Shown piece by piece: positions 22,953-31,379 of a stretch of DNA of 64,000 bases. Source of the DNA: VXMO01 sp965219405 (GTDB taxonomy: Bacteria > Chloroflexota > Dehalococcoidia > UBA6926); the NCBI GenBank assembly GCA_965219405.1, contig OZ244736.1, forward strand, positions 1,054,001 through 1,118,000, in the 5' to 3' direction. Position 1 is the stretch's first letter. Each line of letters opens with the position of its first letter. A program made the translations under genes and the position numbers. A model generated the notes under the pieces. It did no database searches. It was not told where the DNA came from and saw nothing but the letters and a program-made list of their open reading frames with translations.

Positions 22953-24398
22953 ATGCGGATTGCCTGTGTGCTCATCACGCACCTCAGGGCCAAGGTTGAG
23001 ATGAGGCGGCGGCCGGATTTGGCAGACCGGCCCGCCGTCATCGTCGTGCGCGGGCAGAAGAAGCCCGTTGTCGTCGACCACTCGCCCGCCGCCTCCCGCA
23101 TCGGAATCGGCATGACCCCGGAACAGGCTCTCTCCCAGCAGGCCGATACGCTGATCCTGGAGGCGGACGAGGCAATGTATCGCACCGTGTTCCGGCAGGT
23201 GCTCACCGCGCTGCAACAGGTCAGCGACCAGGTGGAGGACGCGGACCTCGGGACGGCCTATGTGCGGGTGTCTGGGCTGGACGAGATGTACGGCGGCGAG
23301 GACACCCTTGTTGCCGCGCTGCATGAGGCGATCCCGGGCTATCTGCAGGCGCGGATCGGCATCGGCGAGGGCAAGTTCCCCGCATTCGCCGCCGCCACCG
23401 CCGCCCCCCCGCTCGGCGTCATGACCGTCCCGCCGGACGCGGCGAAGTTCCTTTCCCCGCGCTCTGTGGAGCTCTTACCGATAAGAGAAGAAACCCGCCT
23501 CGGTCTCCACCGTTTCGGCCTTCGCACGCTGGGCGATGTGGCCGCGATGTTGGAGGCCGCGCTTGTCGATCAGTTCGGCGCTGAGGGCAGCGCGGCGTGG
23601 CAGTTCTCGCACGGCATCGACGACAGTCCTCTCATCCCACTCGCGTATGAGGAATCCGTCTCGGAGCGCATGTCGCTGCCGTTCGCGTCAAGCTCCCTGC
23701 AACTCGTCACCGTGACCATGGACACCCTTCTCAAACGCGCCTATGCCGCGCCGCGAATGCGCGGCCGCTACGCCGGCACCGTCACGCTCCACTGCCTGCT
23801 GCTCAACGCGCCCGCGTGGGAGCGAACCCTGAGATTCAAGCAGCCCGCCGGTTCATGGGAGCGCGCGTCGGACATCATCGCGCCGCAGATAGAGCAGGAG
23901 CACCCGCTTGCGCCTGTCGAGGAGATCAGTGTGACACTGAGCGATCTGAGCGGTGACGCGGGAGTGCAGATGGGCTTGCTGCGCGACCACCGACGCGATC
24001 GGCATGAGCGGCTGTTGGAGGCGGACAGGGGACTGCACGCTCACCTCAAAGGTGACAGCGTCCTCTACCAGGTCTTGGACGTCGCGCCGTGGCACCCCGC
24101 GCCGGAGATGCGTGCCCTCCGCGTGCCAATCGACTCCTCTAAAGGCGATGACGCGACGCCCCTCACCACACCGACTGCCCTGACCGTGCGGGAGGGGCCG
24201 AATCGTCAACCGCTGGCCGTTCAACTAGGCAAGAAGTGGCACAGGATCGCCCGTATCGAGGATCGGTGGAGCTTCGATCTCTGGTGGCTGCCGCAGCCGC
24301 TCACCAGAACCTACTACCGTGTCAGCCGGGAGGACGGCCGCGAGTTGATCCTGTTCCGGAACCGGCGCGACGACTGCTGGTATCAGCACGTGCCCTGA
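22953..24398 (+). CDS. imuB: ImuB-like inactive Y-family polymerase
   Basis: The 481-residue protein aligns with Y-family DNA polymerases: little-finger region, and a palm with ADLGTAYVRVSGLDEMYGG where active enzymes have the SIDE motif. The catalytic acidic residues are degenerate (ACVLITHLRAKVE at the N-terminus instead of a DxD/E pattern), which is the hallmark of ImuB. ImuB acts as a non-catalytic adaptor that links DnaE2 to the sliding clamp in damage-induced mutagenesis. ATG 22953 is chosen over GTG 22941. It is preceded by a LexA box and followed 13 nt later by dnaE2. No imuA is present. Confidence 0.82.
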   Translation: MRIACVLITHLRAKVEMRRRPDLADRPAVIVVRGQKKPVVVDHSPAASRIGIGMTPEQALSQQADTLILEADEAMYRTVFRQVLTALQQVSDQVEDADLGTAYVRVSGLDEMYGGEDTLVAALHEAIPGYLQARIGIGEGKFPAFAAATAAPPLGVMTVPPDAAKFLSPRSVELLPIREETRLGLHRFGLRTLGDVAAMLEAALVDQFGAEGSAAWQFSHGIDDSPLIPLAYEESVSERMSLPFASSSLQLVTVTMDTLLKRAYAAPRMRGRYAGTVTLHCLLLNAPAWERTLRFKQPAGSWERASDIIAPQIEQEHPLAPVEEISVTLSDLSGDAGVQMGLLRDHRRDRHERLLEADRGLHAHLKGDSVLYQVLDVAPWHPAPEMRALRVPIDSSKGDDATPLTTPTALTVREGPNRQPLAVQLGKKWHRIARIEDRWSFDLWWLPQPLTRTYYRVSREDGRELILFRNRRDDCWYQHVP

Positions 24399-24411
24399 AC
24401 GCCGTAACGCC

Positions 24412-27400
24412 ATGACATCCCCATACGTTGAACTGCACGCCAAGAGCTTTTATTCCTTTGGAGAGGGGGCGTCGCACGTCCATGAGTTGCTGGCGCAGGC
24501 GAAGGAATACGGCTACGGCGCACTCGCACTGACGGACACGAACCTCTGCGGCGCGCTGGAATTCGCGCGGCTGGCCAAGAGCCTCGGCGTCAAGCCCATC
24601 ACCGGCGGTGAGTTGACCCTCTGCGACGGCTCCCGCATCACACTGCTGGCCAAGAACAAGCGGGGCTATGCCAACATCTCACGACTGTTCACCCTCGCCA
24701 ATTCCGTGGACCGCCGCGAGCCGCGTCTTGATTCCGTCCATCTGCCCGACCACGCCGAGGGCGTCGTGCTCATCGCGGGTGGGCGCGACGCCCAACTCTC
24801 CCGCCTTGCATCGAGTGGACGGCATGGCGACGCTCAAAAGCTCCTGCGCGGCTACTTGGATTGGTTCGGGCCAGACGCCGTGTTCGTGGAGTTGCAGCAG
24901 AACCTCATCCGTGGAGACACGGCGCGGAATCGCGAGCTCGCCCGTGTCGCCAGAGATGCGGGCGCCTGTCTCGTTCCCACCAATGACGTCCACTATCACG
25001 CGCCGGAGCGGTACCGCCTCCAACACGCCCTTGTCGCCGCCAAGCACAACACCACCATCGACCAGGCCCTCCCGCACATTCGCCCAAACCACCATTTCCA
25101 CCTGAAGTCCGCTGAGGCGATGGCGCGGCTTTTTGAACGGGAGTACCCGGGAATCATCGAGGCCACGCGCCGTATTGCTGAGCAGTGCGACTTCAACCTG
25201 GCCGACAGCATCAACTATGAGCTGCCGGAGCCGGACGTGCCCGCGGGCTACACCACGGACAGCTATCTGCAACGCCTCTGTTTTGAGGCGGCCATGCGAC
25301 GCTATGGCGGCATCTCGCAGCGCGTGCAGGATCGACTCGATGAGGAGTTCAGTCTCATCAGGCGGCACGGCATCGCCGGTTTCCTGCTGCTATATCGGGA
25401 CATCGTGCTGCTGGCGCAGCAGATCATGGAGGAGCGGGGACTGACGCCCTCGGAAATCCCGTTGGAAGAGAGGCCGCCGGGCAGGGGACGCGGGTCGTCC
25501 GTCGCGCTGTTGGTCGGCTATCTCATCGGTATCAGCCACATCGATCCCATCAAGTGGGATCTGACGCTGGAGCGTTTCATCTCCGAGGACATGTCCATGT
25601 TGCCGGACATCGACCTCGATTTTCCACGCGGCCTGCGCGATGAATTGATCACCCGCGTCCACCAGCGGTACGGCCCGGACTATGCCGCGCTCACGGGCGC
25701 GATCAGCACATACTCCGTCAAGGGCATCATCCAGGACATTGGCAAGGCCCTCGGCCTCCCGAAAGAGGATCTCACCCTCCTCTCCAAGCAGTTGCATTCT
25801 CACCACGCCGACGACCTCAAAGAGGAGATGCTGCGCCTGCCGGCCTACAAGGACCGTGTAGAGTCGCAGGGCTGGCGCGAATTGATTGAACTCGCCCCCC
25901 AACTCATGGACGCCCCCCGCAGCCTCGGCCAGCACGTCGGCGGCATGATCCTCAGCAGCTCCCCCATCTCGGAGATGACGCCCATCCGTGAGGGCGCGAT
26001 CAAGGGTCGCTACATCATCGACTGGAACAAGGACACCATCGCCGACGCCAACGTGGCCAAGATTGATCTTCTCTCTCTGCCCGTCCTCGACCAATTGGAG
26101 CAGGCGCTTGACCTCATCGAGCAGCGGACGGGCAGCCGCCCCGACCTCAGCCGCGTGGAGCCGGATGACAACAACGTCTACGACATGATCAACGACGGCC
26201 ACGCCAAGGGCGTTTTCCTGCTCCAATCACCGGCGCAACTTAAGATGGCGCAGCGCCTCCGTTCGCGTAACCTGCTCGACCTCGCCTACCAGGTCGCGCT
26301 CATCCGCCCGGGCGTCGGAGTGCAGGGCAGTTCCGTCAGCCAATTCGTGGAGCGCTACCGGCATGGCGCGGCGTGGGACTACGACCACCCGCTGGAGAAG
26401 CGCGCGTTGGAACGCGGCTACGGGATCATCGTCTGGCAGGAACAGGTCGTTCAGCTGTTGTCGGACGCTGCCGGCGTGACGACGGCGGAAGCGGACGAGA
26501 TACGCCGCGCCTTTGGTCGTTCCAACAATTCAGCGTTGATCGCCATGCACTGGCAGCGATTCCTTGAAGGGGCGCGGCGCAACGGCGTGCCGGACGACAT
26601 CGCCGAAAAAATCTTCGGCAAGGTCAACGGCCACTACATGTTCCCGGAGAGCCACAGCCACGCCTTCGCTATCACCGCTTACCAGGCCGCGTGGCTCAAG
26701 CGCTACCACCCACTGGAGTTCTTCGTGACCCTCAGCAACAACCAGCCGATGGGCTTCTACCCGATGGAGACTCTGAAGCAGGACGCACGACGCTTCGGCG
26801 TCCCGTTCCTCAATCCCTGCGTGAATCGCAGCCAAACCCTGTGCGTGCCGGAAAACGGTGCAGTGCGTCTGGGCCTTGGCCTCATTAAAGATGTTGGCAA
26901 GGCGGCGGCGCGTGCCATTGTAGAGGAACGAGAGGCGCGAGGCCGATACGGCAGCCCCGCCGACCTTGTGAGCAGAACAGGCATCACTCCGCAGGCTGCC
27001 GCGTCGCTCGTCATGGCGGGCGCGTTCGATGATATCGCGTCCAACCGCAGGCAGGCCCTGTGGGATGTCGGCCTTGCCAACCGCCCGCTCAGGAATGGCC
27101 AGCGTACACTCGCCGCATCTACCGACCACGCCACCCCTCAACTGAAGGACTTTTCCGAGCACGAAAAGATGGTAGGCGAATATCAGGTCATGGGCATTTA
27201 CCCGCGCGGCCACGTCATGGAGTTTGTGCGCCCCACGCTGAGTGACCGCGTTCTCCGCACCTCAGACGTGTACGACGTGCCTGAAGAGCAGGAGGTGCTT
27301 GTTGCGGGCTGGCCGATTGCGCGGCAGCATCCTCGTGGCAAGGACGGCACGGTCTTCGTGACCATTGAGGACGAATGCGGCGACGTGCAGCTCATTCTCT

Positions 27401-27561
27401 GGAAGGACGTGTTCGCGCGGTCGCGTCGCGCCCTGCGCAATCGCGTCATCATGATCCGCGGTGTCGTGTCCCGCTGGGACGGCACGACGAACATCATTGC
27501 CACCGAGATCCGGGCTATCAACACCGATGTCCCCATGCCCGACGCCCACGACTGGCACTGA
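24412..27561 (+). CDS. dnaE2: Error-prone DNA polymerase III alpha subunit DnaE2
   Basis: The 1049-residue length matches DnaE2. An N-terminal PHP domain (HAKSFYSFGEGAS, TNDVHYH) is followed by the polymerase core with PDIDLDFPRGLRDELI at about residue 399. Then come the EQVVQLL and GRSNNSALIAMH regions, and a C-terminal OB domain (VLVAGWPIARQHPRG). DnaE2 replicates across damage with low fidelity together with ImuB. It lies in one SOS-type cassette with the imuB-like gene and the SRAP gene inside the mobile element, so the element can bring induced mutagenesis to its host. Start at ATG 24412. Confidence 0.93.
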   Translation: MTSPYVELHAKSFYSFGEGASHVHELLAQAKEYGYGALALTDTNLCGALEFARLAKSLGVKPITGGELTLCDGSRITLLAKNKRGYANISRLFTLANSVDRREPRLDSVHLPDHAEGVVLIAGGRDAQLSRLASSGRHGDAQKLLRGYLDWFGPDAVFVELQQNLIRGDTARNRELARVARDAGACLVPTNDVHYHAPERYRLQHALVAAKHNTTIDQALPHIRPNHHFHLKSAEAMARLFEREYPGIIEATRRIAEQCDFNLADSINYELPEPDVPAGYTTDSYLQRLCFEAAMRRYGGISQRVQDRLDEEFSLIRRHGIAGFLLLYRDIVLLAQQIMEERGLTPSEIPLEERPPGRGRGSSVALLVGYLIGISHIDPIKWDLTLERFISEDMSMLPDIDLDFPRGLRDELITRVHQRYGPDYAALTGAISTYSVKGIIQDIGKALGLPKEDLTLLSKQLHSHHADDLKEEMLRLPAYKDRVESQGWRELIELAPQLMDAPRSLGQHVGGMILSSSPISEMTPIREGAIKGRYIIDWNKDTIADANVAKIDLLSLPVLDQLEQALDLIEQRTGSRPDLSRVEPDDNNVYDMINDGHAKGVFLLQSPAQLKMAQRLRSRNLLDLAYQVALIRPGVGVQGSSVSQFVERYRHGAAWDYDHPLEKRALERGYGIIVWQEQVVQLLSDAAGVTTAEADEIRRAFGRSNNSALIAMHWQRFLEGARRNGVPDDIAEKIFGKVNGHYMFPESHSHAFAITAYQAAWLKRYHPLEFFVTLSNNQPMGFYPMETLKQDARRFGVPFLNPCVNRSQTLCVPENGAVRLGLGLIKDVGKAAARAIVEEREARGRYGSPADLVSRTGITPQAAASLVMAGAFDDIASNRRQALWDVGLANRPLRNGQRTLAASTDHATPQLKDFSEHEKMVGEYQVMGIYPRGHVMEFVRPTLSDRVLRTSDVYDVPEEQEVLVAGWPIARQHPRGKDGTVFVTIEDECGDVQLILWKDVFARSRRALRNRVIMIRGVVSRWDGTTNIIATEIRAINTDVPMPDAHDWH

Positions 27562-27618
27562 GCCACGCTAAACTGTTCGACGAGAAACAAGAACGAAAGC
27601 CGTGAAGGCTAGTCAAAA

Positions 27619-28287
27619 ATGTGTGGACGCTTCAGCCTGATCAGTGACCTGAGCGCGCTGCAGCTACGGTTTGACTTCGAGAATCCCGTCACTGACTATG
27701 CGCCTCGCTTCAACATTGCGCCGACGCAGAACGTCCTGACGGTGCGTTGGGAGGACGGGCACAACGTAGCAGAACACATGCGGTGGGGTTTGATACCGTC
27801 GTGGGCAAAGGACATGTCCATCGGCAACCGGGCCATCAACGCCCGCGCCGAAACCTTGGCGGAGAGGCCCATGTTCTACACACCGCTGCGCCGTCGCCGC
27901 TGCCTCATACTCGCGGACGGATTCTATGAGTGGCTGCGGCAAGGCAAGGCAAGACAACCAATGCGCATCCTGCTGACGACGGGAGAACCATTCGCCTTCG
28001 CGGGACTGTGGGAGAGCTGGACAAACCCCGAGGGCGAGGCAATCCACTCCTGCACGATCATCACAACGACACCCAATGACGTTATGCGTCCCATCCATGA
28101 CAGAATGCCGGTCATCCTGCTGCCGGAACATGAGGACGCTTGGCTAGACCATTCGATGCAGGACGCCTCCGTGCTGAGTGAACTTCTAATCCCGTATCCG
28201 CCGGACACGATGGAAGCCTACCCCGTCGCCACGCTCGTCAACTCCCCCGCCAACGACACACCGGATGTCATCGTCAGGGCAGGTTAA
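27619..28287 (+). CDS. yedK: SRAP/YedK-type abasic-site shielding protein
   Basis: The 222-residue protein has the complete SRAP active site: Cys2 directly after the initiator methionine (MCGRFSL), RFNIAPTQ, INARAETL with its glutamate, and PIHDRMPVIL with its histidine. YedK/HMCES proteins form a covalent thiazolidine link with abasic sites in single-stranded DNA, protecting forks. Its place 58 nt after dnaE2 suggests it belongs to the same LexA-controlled transcript. Start at ATG 27619 is fixed by the need for Cys2. No weak points in the motif set. Confidence 0.92.
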   Translation: MCGRFSLISDLSALQLRFDFENPVTDYAPRFNIAPTQNVLTVRWEDGHNVAEHMRWGLIPSWAKDMSIGNRAINARAETLAERPMFYTPLRRRRCLILADGFYEWLRQGKARQPMRILLTTGEPFAFAGLWESWTNPEGEAIHSCTIITTTPNDVMRPIHDRMPVILLPEHEDAWLDHSMQDASVLSELLIPYPPDTMEAYPVATLVNSPANDTPDVIVRAG

Positions 28288-28360
28288 GCGCGTAACTATG
28301 CACTGGTCAGCGGTTCCCAGACATGCCCTTCCCATTGATCAACCCTTGGCCTACACTACA

Positions 28361-28382
28361 CGTACAAATGTTTTTATGTACG
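28361..28382. promoter_or_regulatory. Palindrome and dyad copy C upstream of the recombinase
   Basis: CGTACA and TGTACG form 6-bp inverted arms around an AT-rich core. TACAAATGTT (28363-28372) inside it matches the recurrent dyad at nine of ten positions. A possible -10, TACACT, lies at 28352-28357. Proposed operator for the recombinase gene. Confidence 0.45.
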
Positions 28383-28430
28383 GGCGAGATGTTCAGCATG
28401 TTCTAGGACTGAAGGAAAGGCCAGGGCACA

Positions 28431-30092
28431 ATGACAGAAGCGCAGACAGTGGTACCAGTGGCGCTCTATGCTCGCGTTTCCAGCGAGCGACAGGATGTTG
28501 ATCTATCAGTGTCCGCACAACTGAGGGCTCTCAGGGAGTATGCGGAGAAGAACGGCTGCGTCGTTGCACGGGAGTACATAGACGAGGCGGAAAGCGGTCG
28601 CGTTGCGGATCGGCCAGAGTTCCGCAAGATGCTTGATGCAGCTGCAGCGCCGGACGCCCCGTTCAAGGAGATCCTCGTCTGGAAGTTCTCCCGGTTCACC
28701 CGAAAGCGAGAGCACGCCGTTGCTTTCAAGTCGATGCTCAGGCGACGGGGCGTCCGCGTGGTTTCCATCACCGAACACGCCGACGATTCTCCAATGGGCA
28801 AGCTCATGGAGGCCATCATCGAGAGCGTCGATGAGTTCTATTCCGAGAATCTCGCGCAAGAAGTGACGCGTGGCATGCGCGAGGCGGCAACACGGGGATT
28901 CTGGATGACCGGTGTGGCTCCCTATGGATATCAGAAAGCCTACGTTCAGGACGGCCCCAAGAAACGTGCTAGGCTCGAGCTCAATCCGCCATTGGACGCG
29001 GTCGTTCGCCGTATGTTCGACATGGCGCTGGAACGAAAGAGCACTCTCGACATAGCAAGAGCACTGAACGCGGACGGCATCGGGACCGCCAAGGGCAAAC
29101 GCTGGAGCAAGACCCGAGTCCACCAGATGCTGACCAATGAGGTGTACGCGGGGACACTCGTGTGGGGCATGACCGGAAAACTGACAACGCAGCCCGTTCG
29201 TCTGGAAAAGGCCTTCCCCGCAATCGTGACTCAAGACGAGTTCAAGCGAGTCGGCAAGACCCTTGAAGCGCGGTCGCCTCGAATCACGCATCCCCGCCGC
29301 GCAGCAAGCCCCTATCTATTGAGTGGAATCATCACGTGTGATGCGTGCAGCAAGGCGATGATCGCCTCAGAGGCAAAGAGCGGACGCTACACGTACTACG
29401 TTTGCCATTCCATACTCAAGCGCGGGCGGGCATCCTGTAACACGCCACGCCTGAACGCGGCAACCGTCGAGCAACTTATCGTCGACACTCTCCGCGAGCA
29501 TGTCCTCACCGAGAACAACATCCGCCGACTCGCTGTCGAACTTGATGAGGAGATGGATGGCGAAGCCCACGACCTACGCCAACAACTTGAGACCGCGGAC
29601 GCCGAATTAGGCGCAGTACGCCGCCGTCTGGACAACCTCTACGACGTCATCGAGAAGGGCGATTTCGATCTTGACGACCTTAGGCCTCGCATCCAACAAC
29701 TCAAGGAAAGACAGGTGGGGCTTGAGGCCACAGTCGATGAATCAAGGATCGCTCTTCAGGGACGACGCAGAATCCTCGACCGAATCGATACCATAACGGC
29801 CTATGCGAAGGAGATAAGCGAGTTCCTCCGAACGAGCGACCTGACGGAGTCTAAGGCGTTTGTACATTCGTTCGTGAAGAACATCGCCGTCAAGGATAGA
29901 GAGGCGGTGATTTCCTACACCGTCCCAATGCCGGAAGACAGTCCCATCGGCAAAAGCAACATCGGCGAAATTGAATTGGAGACCGCTTTTCGCAATACAG
30001 ACAGGTCTGGTACCCCTGGGCGGACTCGAACCGCCGACACTCGGTTTAGGAAACCGATGCTCTATCCTCTGAGCTACAGGGGCACGAAATGA
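28431..30092 (+). CDS. Large serine recombinase (integrase) of the element
   Basis: The 553-residue protein has the resolvase catalytic domain with ALYARVSSERQ (catalytic Ser17), the recombinase domain (YGYQKAY through TKVHQ-like MLTNEVYAGTLVWG) and a zinc ribbon (CDAC near 303, then two further cysteines near 327-338). A long coiled coil (about 360-440) follows, the layout of LSR integrases. It should integrate and excise the element. Its last 28 or so residues are read antisense through the tRNA-Arg gene and the TGA at 30090-30092 lies in host DNA, so the natural C-terminus depends on the integration site. Start ATG 28431 after GGAAAGGCC. Confidence 0.9.
   Translation: MTEAQTVVPVALYARVSSERQDVDLSVSAQLRALREYAEKNGCVVAREYIDEAESGRVADRPEFRKMLDAAAAPDAPFKEILVWKFSRFTRKREHAVAFKSMLRRRGVRVVSITEHADDSPMGKLMEAIIESVDEFYSENLAQEVTRGMREAATRGFWMTGVAPYGYQKAYVQDGPKKRARLELNPPLDAVVRRMFDMALERKSTLDIARALNADGIGTAKGKRWSKTRVHQMLTNEVYAGTLVWGMTGKLTTQPVRLEKAFPAIVTQDEFKRVGKTLEARSPRITHPRRAASPYLLSGIITCDACSKAMIASEAKSGRYTYYVCHSILKRGRASCNTPRLNAATVEQLIVDTLREHVLTENNIRRLAVELDEEMDGEAHDLRQQLETADAELGAVRRRLDNLYDVIEKGDFDLDDLRPRIQQLKERQVGLEATVDESRIALQGRRRILDRIDTITAYAKEISEFLRTSDLTESKAFVHSFVKNIAVKDREAVISYTVPMPEDSPIGKSNIGEIELETAFRNTDRSGTPGRTRTADTRFRKPMLYPLSYRGTK
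30008..30083 (-). tRNA. tRNA-Arg(CCT)
   Basis: The minus strand folds into a complete 76-nt cloverleaf: acceptor GCCCCTG with CAGGGGT (first pair G-U), D arm, anticodon stem TCGGT/ACCGA with loop TTCCTAA (anticodon CCT), T arm GGCGG-TTCGAGT-CCGCC, and an encoded CCA. The element joins at its 3' side, the usual arrangement for tRNA integration sites, so this copy is the right attachment site. Confidence 0.95.
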
Positions 30093-30150
30093 GGCTCAAC
30101 ACGCGCGAGAACGCCGTTCAGCCGGCGTGTACGGTCAACCGGTAAGGAGT

Positions 30151-31269
30151 TTAGCTCCGTGCAGTCGCCAGTCCTGCGGCCGCCCTCGCCTTGCTCTCCG
30201 CCGCCTCCAGTAGGCCGTCATATGCCTTGATGAAAGCGTCCACGCCCTCGTCGAGCAATTCGGCATGCACCTTCTGGAAGTCGACGCCCAAAGCCGTGAT
30301 GTCTGAAAGAACATTCGCGGAACCCTCCGGATCATCCCCAATCACGGATTGGACGCTGCTCACGTTGCGGAACGAGTCCACCGTCGCGGGAGGCATCGTA
30401 TTGACCGTATTCGGTCCAACAAGCTCGTCAACGTACAACGTCTCGGAGTAGGCGGGGTTCTTCGTGCTCGTGCTCGCCCACAACAAACGTTGAGGCCGCG
30501 CGCCCCGTGCCGCCTGCGCCTTGAACTCCGGCTCCTCTGCAAGCCGCAGCGAGAGTTGGAACGCCTGCCGCGCATTCGCCACCGCCGCCTTGCCGCGGAG
30601 CGCCAGCGCCTCATCCGTCCCGATTGCATTCAGCAGCGCGTCCACCTTCGAGTCCACACGGCTCACAAAGAATGATGACACGGACGCCGCCCTCGTCGGG
30701 TCCGCCAGCCGCGCCAGGCCGCGCGTGTAGGCCCGCGCCGCTGCCTCATACTGTTCCAGCGAGAACATTAGCGTGACGTTGACGTTCACACCCTGCGAAA
30801 TGAGCTCTTCGACTGCCGGAAAGCCCTGTATCGCGGCCGGAACCTTGATCATCAGGTTCGGGCGATTCACCTCACCCCATAGCCGCAAGCCGTTAGAGAT
30901 CGTCCCTTCCGTGTCGTAGGCCAGGTGCGGTGACACCTCAAGCGAGACGAACCCGTCCGCGCCGTCAGACGCGTCATAAACGGGCCGCAGCACGTCCGCC
31001 GCATCACGTATATCACGGATGCCGACATGTTCGAACAGATCCTTGGCGGCGCTGCCGGGATTCGCGGCCATGTAGGCAGACAGGGCGGCATCGTACGATG
31101 TGCTGCCAGTGACGGCCTTTTCAAAGATGCTTGGATTGCTCGTCACGCCGCGCAGCCCGTCATCGTCGACAAGCCGCTTGAGCCCGCCTGTATCGAGGAG
31201 GTCCCTGTTGATGTAGTCAAGCCAGAAAGACTGTCCCAGAGTGCGGAGGTCTTGCAGCGGATTGGACAT
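30151..31269 (-). CDS. tal: Transaldolase
   Basis: The 372-residue protein is a class I transaldolase: GVTSNPSIFEKAV at the N-terminus, and the Schiff-base lysine in NLMIKVPA near residue 141. NVNVTLMFS, the RVDSKVD segment and LLWASTSTKNPAY follow. It transfers dihydroxyacetone units between sugar phosphates in the non-oxidative pentose-phosphate pathway. The length fits the larger subfamily seen in actinobacteria, cyanobacteria and Chloroflexota rather than the short 215-residue type. It is the first chromosomal gene beyond the tRNA and starts at ATG 31269 after AGGAGAGGTGACG. Confidence 0.93.
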   Translation of the reverse strand: MSNPLQDLRTLGQSFWLDYINRDLLDTGGLKRLVDDDGLRGVTSNPSIFEKAVTGSTSYDAALSAYMAANPGSAAKDLFEHVGIRDIRDAADVLRPVYDASDGADGFVSLEVSPHLAYDTEGTISNGLRLWGEVNRPNLMIKVPAAIQGFPAVEELISQGVNVNVTLMFSLEQYEAAARAYTRGLARLADPTRAASVSSFFVSRVDSKVDALLNAIGTDEALALRGKAAVANARQAFQLSLRLAEEPEFKAQAARGARPQRLLWASTSTKNPAYSETLYVDELVGPNTVNTMPPATVDSFRNVSSVQSVIGDDPEGSANVLSDITALGVDFQKVHAELLDEGVDAFIKAYDGLLEAAESKARAAAGLATARS

Positions 31270-31379
31270 TTCTCGTCACCTCTCCTGATTGCGAGTCTGA
31301 CGTGTCCACCATCCGCCGATTTGCCCACTTAGTCAAGGGAGCGCCAGCGTCCCGGGGAAAGGAGAGGAAGGTTCAGCGG

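Larger units (their letters stand above)
1..30083. mobile_element. Right part of an integrated conjugative-type element ending at tRNA-Arg
   Basis: This stretch has a mobile-element gene complement: a replication/recombination operon, type IV secretion components (VirB4, VirB6/TrbL, PrgI, pilin-like, VirD4-like), repressor-sized HTH proteins, an SOS mutagenesis cassette and a large serine recombinase. It ends at a tRNA-Arg gene, a usual integration target. Everything to the right is ordinary housekeeping content. The left end is outside the window, so the size and the left attachment site are unknown. No relaxase, replication initiator of known type or cargo metabolic gene is seen. The exact crossover point inside the tRNA is not determined. 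Confidence 0.82.

Noticed and set aside
30093..30150. Hairpin between tRNA-Arg and tal as a terminator of tal
   Set aside because: The ACGCC/GGCGT pairing is short and no U-run follows in the minus sense.
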